Origin: Herbidospora cretacea
Lineage (GTDB): Bacteria > Actinomycetota > Actinomycetes > Streptosporangiales > Streptosporangiaceae
Direction: 5' to 3'
Assembly: GCF_001570605.1 (NCBI RefSeq)
Contig: NZ_BBXG01000001.1
Coordinates: 62,001-126,000, forward strand
Length of the DNA stretch: 64,000 bases
Each line of letters begins with the position of its first letter. Positions within the stretch are counted from its first letter, which is position 1. The translations under genes and the position numbers were made by a program. Shown here piece by piece: positions 24,053 to 33,346 of this stretch. Below the pieces are notes generated by a model. The model ran no database searches, had not been told where the DNA came from, and saw nothing but the letters and a program-made list of their open reading frames with translations.

Positions 24053-26881
24053 TCAGAACGATCCCGAGGTCGTCCCTCCCGATCCGCTCACCGGTGCGGT
24101 GAACACCGTGTTCCCGCCCGGTTCCCAGGCGTCAGCCGTGTCCGGGAACCCGGCCTCCTGCCGTTTCACGCACTTCCACTCGACGGACACCCCAGGCGGC
24201 AGCTTGGAGACGGTCCCCGTCCACGTCGGATAAGCGGTAGGCGACAGCTTCACCGCGCTAGCCACCGACCAGGAACCGAGCTGCGGCACGTTCCCCACCG
24301 CGTACACCGACTGCCCGGAGACAGTCGTCCCGGCAGCGCAACTGAACGTCATGGAAGACGGCGTCTGCCCGATGGTGAACGCAAACGTCTTGGCAGTCCC
24401 GACAGCCACAGACGCCGACTTGGCGACGATGACCCCACCGCCGGCGTTGTACCACCCGCTGGAAGCGGCGTCGAACGCGGCTTTGGACGAGTACTGAGTC
24501 AAAGCAGACCCGTTCAACGTCACGGCGCTGGCCTGCGTGTCCGCCACCAGTTCCACCACGTTCGACCGCGACGCCACAGCTCCCGTATACGTCCCGGAAG
24601 AGGCCGCAACCGTTACGGTCGCCACCGACCCGGAAAGCGACTGACTCAGAGAAGTGGTCCGCACCGAACCGGTCTTGTAGCCCGTCGTAGCCCCGTCATC
24701 CTCGTAAAGGGTGAAAGAACTTGCGCTCGGCGAAGCGTAGACCCGCGCGATCAGCTCGTTCCGGGAAGAGGCGTCGGTCCGCTTCCCGAGGACGTTCATG
24801 GTCTTGTCGTCCACGAACATCTTGGGAATGATCGCCCCGGCCCGCGCAAATGTCGGCAGCCGGAATTCACCGTTCACCCACAACGGCCGGTCGTTGAACC
24901 ACTGCCCGGTCGACACGAGCTTCTCGCCGGTCGCGTAGTCATACCAGGTCCCCGCAGGCAGGTACATGTTCCGCGACCGCTCGTCCTCCCCGGCCACCAC
25001 CCCCACCAGCAGGTCCTTGCCGATCATCTTCTGGTGGCCCATCTCCCGGACGGCGGCGTCGTTCTGGTAGTGGTAGACCAGCGGCGGGACGACGGGCTCC
25101 CCGGTCAGGTAGGCCCGATGCGCAAGCGAGTAGTAATAGGGCGTCAGTTCATACCGCCGCCGCAGGTTCCCGAGGTTGCTCGCCACGTCCCCGATCGAGT
25201 CGGGCGAGGTCGCCGCGCAGTTGCACAGGTTCTCCGTGTGCGGGCGCAGCGGCACGTCGAACCACGCCCCGTTGGCGAACCACTGGGTGTAGAGCTCGTC
25301 CAGGTCGGAGTCCAGCATCTCCCGCCGGAACCCGCCGATGTCGGAGCCGTAGTAGTCGATGCCGGACATCGACATGTGCATCTGGGCGTTCTGCTGCTGC
25401 GCCAGCGCCGTCAGCTTCGACCCGATGTCGGCCGACCACATGGCCACGCCGTGCCGTTGCATGCCGCCTGCGCCCGACCGCGCGAGCATGAACGGCCGCT
25501 TGCTTCCGGACGAGGTGTAGTTCCGCGCGATGCTCTCGGCCCACTTCAGGTTGTAGACGTTGTGGTAGTCCGCGTGCGCGTGCTTCCCGGGCAGCACGCC
25601 GGACGTCCAGTCGGCGGCGTCGTACATCTCCGGTTCGCCCAGGTCCAGCCAGTGGCCCAGGATGCCCTGGGTGCTGAGGGCGGCGCGCTTGAGGCCGTGC
25701 CAGTAGTCGCCGGCCGCGTTCTGCGTCCAGTCGATCATCCCGCCGCGGCCCCACCAGTCGTTGGTGGTCAGGTACGTCGGCGCGCACGAGGAACAGCCCG
25801 CCCGCACCAGGTAGCCCCGCGAGGCCATGTCGGCGTGCTCGGGGCGGTTCTTGCCGATGTACGACTCCTCGATCGTCATCAGCCCGACGCCCTGGTTCGT
25901 GGCGTAGTCGGCGATCTTGGTGGAAGGTGAAGGGAAATCACCGGTGTCCCACGTCAGCGACCCCATCAAGGTGTTGTCCGACCCGGCGGTCACCCCGCCG
26001 AACCACGGCAGGTCGAGCACGAACCCGTCCACCGGGAACTTGGCCGTCCGCAGGCCGGCGAGGCGGGTGTCGATCTCGGCCCAGTTGTCGTAGCCGAACT
26101 CCGACACCCACAGGCCGAACGCCTTCTTCGGCGGCACCGGCGGCCTGCCGGTCAGCTCCAGGTAGTCCTTGCGCAGGTCGGGGAGGTCGGGGCCGGTCAT
26201 CGTGTACCAGCGGATCTGGTCGCCCCAGGTGTCGATGGTCCACGGGTCGCCGCCCAGGTTCCACTCCTGCTTGTAGACGTGGTCGAGGAACAGGCCGTAG
26301 TTCAGGTTGGACGCCCCCACCGCGAACAGCACCGGGATCTGGGTGTTCCCGACCGGGCCGTTGTCGGGGTCCCAGACCATGGCGTTGCCGTAGGCGCCGC
26401 CGGGGGAGCGGGTGCGGCCGACCCAGTCGCCGTCGGCGCTGCCGCCGGTGAAGAACTGCTGGCCGAGCCCGTACGCGTGCTGGACGGAGCTCTTCGTCAC
26501 CGAGAGCCCCTTCCACGCTTGCGCAAGATTTCTCGGGCAGGCCTCGTACAGCAGCCGGGTGGGGTCGGAGACTTTCACGCACAGCGTGCCGGAGGTGACC
26601 TCCACTTTCATGGACGCCGTCGTGATGACGTTCCCGACCTGACTGAAGCTCGACGGGCCGGTGTAGTCGGTCTTGAGCACCTGCGGCGTCGTGAAGATCG
26701 GCGACCCCGTGCCGGGGCTGGTGCCCTGGGCCAGTTCGAAGTGGACCAGGTCGTCGTCGAGGAACTCGGCGATCAGGTAGGTCGACCCGCTGGTGAACTG
26801 CACCCGCTGCACGGCGGCCTGCGCGGGCAGGGCGACGAGGAAACTGCCGATCAACACCGCCAGGAACACGAGACGTCTCAT
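24053..26881 (-). CDS. Secreted GH31 enzyme with CBM20, isomaltosyltransferase/cycloalternan-forming type
   Basis: A 942-residue exported enzyme: signal peptide to about residue 22, GH31 N-terminal beta-domain, (beta/alpha)8 barrel, C-terminal beta-domains and a starch-binding CBM20 at about 843-942. The nucleophile is Asp413 in WLDLGEPE and the acid/base Asp485 in MWSADIGS. As I recall, these motifs and GIDYYGSDIGGF are typical of 3-alpha-isomaltosyltransferases (CtsZ) and cycloalternan-forming enzymes rather than of plain alpha-glucosidases. It is the last gene of the operon; its ATG overlaps the stop of the upstream GH31 gene (ATGA). Inferred role: transfer or cyclisation of isomaltosyl units made from starch by its neighbour. 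An ordinary secreted alpha-glucosidase remains possible. The same frame is open to 27745, but that part is antisense-like noise within the neighbour gene. Confidence 0.85.
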   Translation of the reverse strand: MRRLVFLAVLIGSFLVALPAQAAVQRVQFTSGSTYLIAEFLDDDLVHFELAQGTSPGTGSPIFTTPQVLKTDYTGPSSFSQVGNVITTASMKVEVTSGTLCVKVSDPTRLLYEACPRNLAQAWKGLSVTKSSVQHAYGLGQQFFTGGSADGDWVGRTRSPGGAYGNAMVWDPDNGPVGNTQIPVLFAVGASNLNYGLFLDHVYKQEWNLGGDPWTIDTWGDQIRWYTMTGPDLPDLRKDYLELTGRPPVPPKKAFGLWVSEFGYDNWAEIDTRLAGLRTAKFPVDGFVLDLPWFGGVTAGSDNTLMGSLTWDTGDFPSPSTKIADYATNQGVGLMTIEESYIGKNRPEHADMASRGYLVRAGCSSCAPTYLTTNDWWGRGGMIDWTQNAAGDYWHGLKRAALSTQGILGHWLDLGEPEMYDAADWTSGVLPGKHAHADYHNVYNLKWAESIARNYTSSGSKRPFMLARSGAGGMQRHGVAMWSADIGSKLTALAQQQNAQMHMSMSGIDYYGSDIGGFRREMLDSDLDELYTQWFANGAWFDVPLRPHTENLCNCAATSPDSIGDVASNLGNLRRRYELTPYYYSLAHRAYLTGEPVVPPLVYHYQNDAAVREMGHQKMIGKDLLVGVVAGEDERSRNMYLPAGTWYDYATGEKLVSTGQWFNDRPLWVNGEFRLPTFARAGAIIPKMFVDDKTMNVLGKRTDASSRNELIARVYASPSASSFTLYEDDGATTGYKTGSVRTTSLSQSLSGSVATVTVAASSGTYTGAVASRSNVVELVADTQASAVTLNGSALTQYSSKAAFDAASSGWYNAGGGVIVAKSASVAVGTAKTFAFTIGQTPSSMTFSCAAGTTVSGQSVYAVGNVPQLGSWSVASAVKLSPTAYPTWTGTVSKLPPGVSVEWKCVKRQEAGFPDTADAWEPGGNTVFTAPVSGSGGTTSGSF

Positions 26882-29800
26882 GGCCGCGCCACCACCAGGT
26901 TGTCGAGGTTGATGCCGTTCGACGCGTATTCGATCTTCACCGACCGAGCTCCGGCCGTGAGGTTCGTGGTCAGCGTCGCCGTGCCCCAGGTGTCCCAGTT
27001 CGCCAGGGCCGGCAGGTTGAGCGTTCCCGCCGACACCCCGTCTACGTAGACGGTCCGCGTCGAGGCGACGGTGGTCGAGTAGCGGAACTTGAGCTGGTGG
27101 CTGCCGGTCGCGTCGGCCCGCACCGCGAACGTCACCGAGTCGCCCGATGAGGCGAACCCGTCGACGAACCCGGTCCCGGTGTACCCGGTGTGGTTGGTGT
27201 TGGTCGAGACGCCTGCCCCGGCGGCGAACTCCGCCTCGTAGGCGGCCTTGTCCACCCCGTTCAGGGTGACCGACCGCGCCGACGCGCTGGAGGCCAGCTT
27301 CACGTACGTGAGCTGCTGCACCGGATCCCACCACCAGCCCTCCGAGGCCGACTGGAGCGCGGCCAGCGAGGCCCGCGCGGTCGCGCCGGTCACCGACGAC
27401 GGCTGGGTGGAGGCCACCTGAAGCGTCGACGTGGTGGTCAGCGCCGGCACCGAGACGCCGACGGTGTGGGAGGCCCAGTTCTCCGCCACAGAGAGGGTCC
27501 GGGACAGCCCGGCCGAGTCCTCGAAGTACGAGTACGACGAGTTGCCCGACGGATAGACGCGGAACACCAGGTTCGCGTACGAGGAGACGCTGTTGGAGAT
27601 GTTCCCGCCCAGCTCGTAGGCGGCGTTCAGGTTGAGCGGGATGATCGCCCCGGCGCGGGCGTACACGGGGATGGTGTCCAGTCCGGCGTTGTAGGTCTTC
27701 GTCCCGGGCCCGGTGAACCGGCCGCCGTTCCACAGGTCGTACCACTCACCCGCGGGCAGGTACACGTTCTTGGACGTCGCCCCCGCCGTGGTGATCGGCG
27801 CGACCAGCAACTGGGGGCCGAACATGTACTGCTGGTCGAGCGCGGCGGCCGTCGCGTCGGCGGGATAGGCGTAGCTCATCGCCCGCATCATCGGCGCGCC
27901 CGTCAGCGACGACGACTTCGCCTCGGTGTACAGGTAGGGGATCAGGTTCATCCGCACGTTCGCGAACTTGCGGAAATAGGGGATCACGTTCGTGTTCCCG
28001 GTCCGCGCCTGCACGTTCCACGGCGTCCGCGCCTCGGAGACGCCGGGGTTGGCCGTCTCCGAGTGATACTGCATGACCGGCGAGAACGCCGCCTGGGCGG
28101 CCGAGCGGAGGTAGAGCTCCGCGCTCGGGAAGCCGCCCGTGAAACCGGCCAGGTCCCACGCGGTGTACGGCACCCCCGACTGCCCGGCCGACAGCTGCGC
28201 CCTGACCGCCTCCTGGAAGGCGGGGAACGAGGAGTTCTGGTCGCCGGCCCAGAAGATCGAGGTCGACTGCGCCCCGGCGGTGCCGGCCCGGCTGAAGATC
28301 GTCGAGTCGGGCTTCTTGCCCTTCACGTACGTGTTGTAGGCCGACAGGTAGGAGTTCGGGTAGGCGTTGTGCATCTCGTCGCCCTTGCGGCCGTCGGCGA
28401 AGCCGACCCCGCGTCCGAAGATCGCCTCAGAGCCGTCGGTCTTGAAGCCGTCGATGCCGACGTCGTCCATCAGGTAGTCGCGCTTGCTCATCCACCAGGT
28501 CCGCGCGGCGGCCGAGGTGAAGTCGGGCACCATGCTGTCGCCGAACCACTGCCCGGTCGGCACCCGGTAGGGCGAGCCGCCCGGCTGGGTGGCGACGTAG
28601 CCCTGCGCCTGCGCGTAGGCCTTGTCGTTGAGGTGCTGCTGCGGCGCGGTCGACGGGTTGGTGTCGAAGTTCTCCTTGAACACCGGGATCTGCCAGAGGA
28701 TGACCTTGATGCCCTTGGAGTGGGCGTCGTCCACCATCGCCTTGGGGTTGCTCCACGCCGTCCCGGCCGGGAACGTCAGATCGCTCAGCGCGAGTTTCCC
28801 GCTGCCCGGTTTGGGGGTGTACGTCGCCCCGTGCCAGACGTAGAACGTCGCCTCGTCGCTCCACTGCTCCAGCACGATCGCCGAATGCGGGATGTCGTTG
28901 GTCCCCGGCTTGGCCAGCTCGGCCGTGACCTCCGCCTGGGTGTTCCACTCGTTGGCCGACATCCACAGCCCGAACGCCCACTTCGGCGGCAGCTGCGGGC
29001 GGCCGGTCACCGCCGTGTAGTCGTCGACGATGTCGGCGGGCGTGCCCGCGAAGAAGTGGTAGTCGAGCGTCGAGTTCAGCGCCCCGCCGGTGTCGACGGA
29101 GAAACCGGCCAGGTCGCTCAGGTGGGTGTTCAGGTTGAAGATGGAATAGCGCGTCGAGGGGATGTAGACGCCGTAACCGGCGGAGTTCAGGAAGAACGGC
29201 GTCGACAGGTAGGTGCGCCGCCACGACCCCTGGTCGCGATACTGGTTGTAGACGTAGTTGTGCACGTCGGTGCCGCGCTGGTCGAGCCGGTCGTACCGTT
29301 CGCCGAAGCCCTCGAACCGCTCTCCGGCGGGGGAGAGGAAGTGGTCTTCGATCTTCGTGACCGTGGAGACGCCGTCGCTGGCCCACCCGATGTTCCGGAA
29401 CACCGCCGGGTCGTACTGCCGCGTGATCAGCGTCGTCCCGTCGCCCTTGTAGACCGACAGGCGGTAGGGCGTCTTCTGGATCTTCAGCACCAGCGAGGAC
29501 GTCGAGATCTGCAACGTCGACGCCGAGTTGGTGACCGTGTAACCGGACACGCCGGTGATGTTCAGCCCGCTGCCGGAGGGCGCGATCTGGGTCCGGAACC
29601 GGTCGAGGGCGGGGAACGCGAAGCGGATCTTCGGGGTGAACGACCCCGCCGAGTCGCCGGTCGTCACGTCGACCGAGGTCCCGTTGTTCACGTAGGAGAC
29701 GACGTTCGTGACGGTCGACCACGACGTCACCTTGAACGTGAACGGGCCCACGCTGCGCTGCCCCGAGCCGTTGACGTCGGCGTTGATCGTGTACGAGATG

Positions 29801-30144
29801 GCGTCGCCCCGCGCGAACGAGCCCATCGGGATGCGCCAGTAGGTGTTGTTGCCCTGGTTGTAGTCCCAGGCCGCCCCGATCGGGGTCTGGGCGACGCCGT
29901 TCTTGGTCCAGGTGATCCAGACGGTCTGCCCCGGCTCGATCGGCCAGGTCGTGGCCTTGAGGGTGACGGCCTCCCCGGCCATCGGGTCGCGGGGAGAGCG
30001 CTCGGTCGGCTCGGTGGAGTAGAGGTCGTCGATGCCGGTCGGGTTGTGGTGGACGCCGTCGAGAGCGGCTGCGGGAAGGGCGTGGAACATCGTGGCGAGC
30101 AGAGCCAGGACCACGACGGTGACGCCCGAGCGTAACCGGATCAC
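26878..30144 (-). CDS. Secreted GH31 enzyme with CBM35, possible 6-alpha-glucosyltransferase
   Basis: A 1088-residue exported enzyme. The signal peptide ends near residue 28 (LPAAALDG). A beta-rich N-terminal region follows, then the GH31 barrel with nucleophile Asp570 (DGFKTDGSE) and acid/base Asp635 (FWAGDQNSS), and a C-terminal CBM35 at about 965-1088 (YEAEFAAGAG to GINLDNLVVARP). The GTG start at 30144 overlaps the stop of the cytoplasmic GH31 gene and has an AGAGGAG site 8 bases upstream. In cyclic-tetrasaccharide systems a secreted GH31 with CBM35 modules adds alpha-1,6-glucosyl ends to malto-oligosaccharides; that role is inferred here from domain layout and operon context. Confidence 0.85.
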   Translation of the reverse strand: MIRLRSGVTVVVLALLATMFHALPAAALDGVHHNPTGIDDLYSTEPTERSPRDPMAGEAVTLKATTWPIEPGQTVWITWTKNGVAQTPIGAAWDYNQGNNTYWRIPMGSFARGDAISYTINADVNGSGQRSVGPFTFKVTSWSTVTNVVSYVNNGTSVDVTTGDSAGSFTPKIRFAFPALDRFRTQIAPSGSGLNITGVSGYTVTNSASTLQISTSSLVLKIQKTPYRLSVYKGDGTTLITRQYDPAVFRNIGWASDGVSTVTKIEDHFLSPAGERFEGFGERYDRLDQRGTDVHNYVYNQYRDQGSWRRTYLSTPFFLNSAGYGVYIPSTRYSIFNLNTHLSDLAGFSVDTGGALNSTLDYHFFAGTPADIVDDYTAVTGRPQLPPKWAFGLWMSANEWNTQAEVTAELAKPGTNDIPHSAIVLEQWSDEATFYVWHGATYTPKPGSGKLALSDLTFPAGTAWSNPKAMVDDAHSKGIKVILWQIPVFKENFDTNPSTAPQQHLNDKAYAQAQGYVATQPGGSPYRVPTGQWFGDSMVPDFTSAAARTWWMSKRDYLMDDVGIDGFKTDGSEAIFGRGVGFADGRKGDEMHNAYPNSYLSAYNTYVKGKKPDSTIFSRAGTAGAQSTSIFWAGDQNSSFPAFQEAVRAQLSAGQSGVPYTAWDLAGFTGGFPSAELYLRSAAQAAFSPVMQYHSETANPGVSEARTPWNVQARTGNTNVIPYFRKFANVRMNLIPYLYTEAKSSSLTGAPMMRAMSYAYPADATAAALDQQYMFGPQLLVAPITTAGATSKNVYLPAGEWYDLWNGGRFTGPGTKTYNAGLDTIPVYARAGAIIPLNLNAAYELGGNISNSVSSYANLVFRVYPSGNSSYSYFEDSAGLSRTLSVAENWASHTVGVSVPALTTTSTLQVASTQPSSVTGATARASLAALQSASEGWWWDPVQQLTYVKLASSASARSVTLNGVDKAAYEAEFAAGAGVSTNTNHTGYTGTGFVDGFASSGDSVTFAVRADATGSHQLKFRYSTTVASTRTVYVDGVSAGTLNLPALANWDTWGTATLTTNLTAGARSVKIEYASNGINLDNLVVARP

Positions 30145-32285
30145 AGGAACACTCCTCTCAAACGCGGCCAGTGCTCGGAGGCACAGAGCACCGGAGGACG
30201 CTCGATGGGCGCGGGAAGGGTGACCTCCCGCCCACCGGGCAGCACCTCGCCGGTCCACACGTCCACCCACTCACCGGAAGGCAGGTAGGCGGCGATCTCG
30301 GTGGCGCCGGGGGTGGTGACGGGGACGACGAGCAGCGCGTCGCCCAGCTTGAACTGCAGGGGGTGGGACCACAACTCGCGTTCCATGTGGTCGAAGAACA
30401 GACCCCGCATGAGGGGCTTGCCGCCGCTCACCGCCACCGCCGCCTGCTCGGTCAGGTAGGGCACCAGACGCTCCCTGAGCTGCGCGAACTCGCGGAAGAT
30501 CGGGATGACCGCCGGATCGCCGGTCTGTTCGGCGATGTTCCAGGGCGTGCGGTCGCGGATGGGGGTGCGGTGGTGGTTGAACTCGGAGTGGTACTGCATG
30601 ATCGGCATGAACGCCGAGGTCCCGGCCGCGCGCAGGTAGAGCTCGGCGGTGGGCAGGTCGCCGGAGAAGCCGGCCAGGTCCCAGCCCCAGTAGACGATCC
30701 CGCACGCCGAGGCGGTGATCCCGGCGCGGATCGAGGCCTCGAAGGCCGTCCACGTCGAGTCCTCGTCGCCGGCCCAGAACGCGCCGTGCGGCTGCGAACC
30801 GGTGAAACCGGCCCGGCTGAAGGTGACCGGAGCCTTGCCGTGACGGCGCAGCAGGTCGCCGAAGGCACGGGCGTAGTGCACGGGGAACAGGCCGTTGCCG
30901 TCGTCGCCGCGCCTGCCGTCGGCGTAGCGGAGGTCGTGGCCCCAGGCGTGTTCGCCGCCGTCGGTCTTGAAGCCGTCGACGCCCAGCTCGGAGACGAGGT
31001 AGGCCCGTTTGGCGGTCCACCAGTCGCGGACCTCCGGCGAGGACAGGTCGGGCATCAGCGCCAGCGGGAACCACCAGCCTCGGTTCCGGTAGGGCCTGCC
31101 GTCCGCCTCGCGGACGCCGTAACCCTTGTCGACGAGCTGTTTCGCGTCGACGGCGGCCTGGTGGCGCGGGTGGGGGCGCATTTTCTGGAGCGGGATCTGC
31201 CAGAGCAGGACCTTGACGTCCCGGGAGTGCAGCTCGTCGATCATGCCCTTGGGGTCGGGCCACGGCCCGTCGGCGGGGAAGGTGTAGTCGGCCAGCGTGT
31301 GCGGCTCCTCGGAGGGTTCGTAGACCGCGCCCCGGAAGGCGGTGAAGGTCGACTCGTCCGACCAGGCCTCGATGACCAGCGCGCCCACGGGGATGTCGTG
31401 CTCGCGGTGCTTGTCCATCTCGTGGAGCACCCGGGCCTGGGTGTTCCACTCGTTGCCGCTGGCCCACAGCCGGAACACCCACGACGGCAGCTCGGTGGGA
31501 CGCCCCACTTCGTCAAGGAACTGCGTCAGCACTGCGGCGGGTTCGCCGTCGTAGAAGGCGATCTCCAGGTGGTCGCCGGAGATCTCGGCCTCGATGGTCA
31601 GCAGGTCGCCTTCGCTGGAATACCAGGTGCGCCGTGACGTGCGCACATGAAAACCCCACGACGAGTCGCCCACGACGAAGGCGAAGGGCATCGGCAGGTA
31701 CGTCCGGTTCGCCGCCCCCTGCCCCTTGTACTGCTCGAACACGACGGCGTCGAGGTCGTTGCCCCGCTGGTCGACCGCGTTGAACCGCTCCCCGAACCCG
31801 ACCAGATGATCGTCAGGGGACAGCCGGACCGCGAACCGGGCGCGGAGTGGCCCGTCCGCGTCGACCAGCCACTCGACCGATCCGGGCACCACCCGGTCGG
31901 TCCCGCTGACGCCGATCTTCCCGGGGACCCACCGCGCCGCCGACACCTCGAACCACCGGGTGGTACGCCCCGGCTCCCGGAACCGGTAGCGGTAGCGCTC
32001 CCCGAACGCCAGCGGGCCCGTCGTCACCGTCCACGACCCGGTGGCGGCGCGGGCCGCCTTGGCCTGGGCGGCGGCCAGGTGCCCGCCGTCGGTGACGACC
32101 AGTCCCTCATTCGCGTACAGGGGCGTCATGGGCAGCTCGGCGCCGTCCCACTCGCAGACGACCTCGGTGGCCGACGACCTCACCCGCAGCTCGACGGCCT
32201 CACCGTCGAGGGGGACCAGGGGAACCCGCTGGTCCTCGGAGACGGCGTAGGGGTGGCCCGAACCGAAGGGACGATGACGGATCAA
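30141..32285 (-). CDS. Cytoplasmic GH31 alpha-glucosidase
   Basis: A 714-residue GH31 enzyme without a signal peptide. The N-terminal beta-domain is followed by the barrel with nucleophile Asp442 (DGFKTDGGE) and acid/base Asp507 (FWAGDEDS). It is clearly related in sequence to the CBM35-bearing secreted neighbour, so the pair may have arisen by duplication. The TTG at 32285 is the best start: it overlaps the stop of the GH15-like gene (TTGA), has GGGAG 7-8 bases upstream, and begins MIRHRPFG. An upstream frame to 32363 exists but lacks support. Likely job: hydrolyse the imported alpha-1,6/1,3-linked oligosaccharide to glucose. Confidence 0.88.
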   Translation of the reverse strand: MIRHRPFGSGHPYAVSEDQRVPLVPLDGEAVELRVRSSATEVVCEWDGAELPMTPLYANEGLVVTDGGHLAAAQAKAARAATGSWTVTTGPLAFGERYRYRFREPGRTTRWFEVSAARWVPGKIGVSGTDRVVPGSVEWLVDADGPLRARFAVRLSPDDHLVGFGERFNAVDQRGNDLDAVVFEQYKGQGAANRTYLPMPFAFVVGDSSWGFHVRTSRRTWYSSEGDLLTIEAEISGDHLEIAFYDGEPAAVLTQFLDEVGRPTELPSWVFRLWASGNEWNTQARVLHEMDKHREHDIPVGALVIEAWSDESTFTAFRGAVYEPSEEPHTLADYTFPADGPWPDPKGMIDELHSRDVKVLLWQIPLQKMRPHPRHQAAVDAKQLVDKGYGVREADGRPYRNRGWWFPLALMPDLSSPEVRDWWTAKRAYLVSELGVDGFKTDGGEHAWGHDLRYADGRRGDDGNGLFPVHYARAFGDLLRRHGKAPVTFSRAGFTGSQPHGAFWAGDEDSTWTAFEASIRAGITASACGIVYWGWDLAGFSGDLPTAELYLRAAGTSAFMPIMQYHSEFNHHRTPIRDRTPWNIAEQTGDPAVIPIFREFAQLRERLVPYLTEQAAVAVSGGKPLMRGLFFDHMERELWSHPLQFKLGDALLVVPVTTPGATEIAAYLPSGEWVDVWTGEVLPGGREVTLPAPIERPPVLCASEHWPRLRGVFL

Positions 32286-33334
32286 AGTTCGGCTCCCAGC
32301 ATCAGGTACATGCCGTGCGACCACAGCAGGGGGGTGGCGACCGGCCCCCAGCGGCGCAGCCACTCGTCATGGCGGTCGGGGAAGAGCAGCACGTCGGAGA
32401 CCTGCTCGGGGAGGTCGCCGTTGGGCAGCGCCTGGGCGGCCATCCAGTCGAGGTAGCGGCGGGCCTCCTCGGGCCGCCCGGCCGCCGCGTGGTTCAGCCC
32501 GAGGAACCCGGCCAGCAGCACCCACCGGCCGCCGCCGTAGAAGGTGTCGGCGCGGTAGCGGTACACGCCGCCGTCGACGGAGAGCTGCCGCTCGACCTCG
32601 GCGACGGTCGCGACGGCCACCGGGTGGTCGGGGGCGTACAGACCGAAGGGGGCGACGCACGCCAGCAGGCTGCCGTCGACCTCGTCGGACCCCAGCCATT
32701 TGCGCAGGTGGCCCCGGTCGGAGACGCCCTCGGCGGCGATCAGCGCCTCGATGCCGCCGATCGCCTCCTTCACCTCGGCGTCGGCGACCCCGAGCGAGAC
32801 GGCGGCCCGCAGCCCGGCGTGGACCGCGCCGAGCGTGGCCACGTGGCGCTGCTCGACGTGCTCCTCCCACCAGTCGTAGCAGGGGCTGTCCCAGAACGCC
32901 GCCAGGTAGCGCGACGTCACCCGGACGGCCTCCATCGGGACGTCCAGGGAGTGGCGCCGGGCGTGCTCGGCGAGCTGCCACAGCCACGTGCCGTAGCCGT
33001 CGAGCTGGTGGTCCCACCACTCGTCGGTGCCGTCGGCGCCGTCCAGGGTGAACCGGGTCGGCAGCATCTCCCCAGGTGAGAGAGGCCCGTGGCGGCGGGA
33101 GATCAGGTCGTCGACCTGCGCGGTGCGCGCGGTGACGACCCGCGCGCACCACTCGTGGAAGGCGGTGACCGAGGCCTCCTCGCCCGCCCGGGACATGCCC
33201 TCGGCGATGAACGCGCCATCGCGAAGCCAGGCATATCCGGCATAGGCCGAGAAGGTCGGGCACGCCGGGTAGGCCCCCGAGGGCGACTGATTCTCGCGGA
33301 TCACCTGGACACTGCGAGACATCAAGTCGATCAT
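32282..33334 (-). CDS. GH15-like glycosidase (glucoamylase/glucodextranase type, barrel only)
   Basis: A 350-residue cytoplasmic protein with the GH15 (alpha/alpha)6 pattern. The substrate-site motif YAWLRDGAF is near residue 33. A candidate general acid lies in DWWEEHVEQRH, and a candidate general base Glu in LPEQVSD near residue 310. It lacks the N-terminal beta-sandwich of most bacterial GH15 enzymes (usually 600 or more residues). An AGGAGAG site precedes the ATG, 12 bases after the binding-protein stop. With the cytoplasmic GH31 it would complete intracellular breakdown to glucose. An exo-acting alpha-1,6 or alpha-1,4 enzyme is equally possible. Confidence 0.8.
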   Translation of the reverse strand: MIDLMSRSVQVIRENQSPSGAYPACPTFSAYAGYAWLRDGAFIAEGMSRAGEEASVTAFHEWCARVVTARTAQVDDLISRRHGPLSPGEMLPTRFTLDGADGTDEWWDHQLDGYGTWLWQLAEHARRHSLDVPMEAVRVTSRYLAAFWDSPCYDWWEEHVEQRHVATLGAVHAGLRAAVSLGVADAEVKEAIGGIEALIAAEGVSDRGHLRKWLGSDEVDGSLLACVAPFGLYAPDHPVAVATVAEVERQLSVDGGVYRYRADTFYGGGRWVLLAGFLGLNHAAAGRPEEARRYLDWMAAQALPNGDLPEQVSDVLLFPDRHDEWLRRWGPVATPLLWSHGMYLMLGAEL

Positions 33335-33346
33335 GCTGGTTCTCTC

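Noticed and set aside
26882-27745. 288-codon in-frame extension of the CBM20-type GH31 gene.
   Set aside because: It lies wholly within the CBM35-type GH31 gene in another frame and has the Arg/Pro/Gly-rich look of a shadow frame; the ATG at 26881 begins a signal peptide and overlaps the upstream stop.
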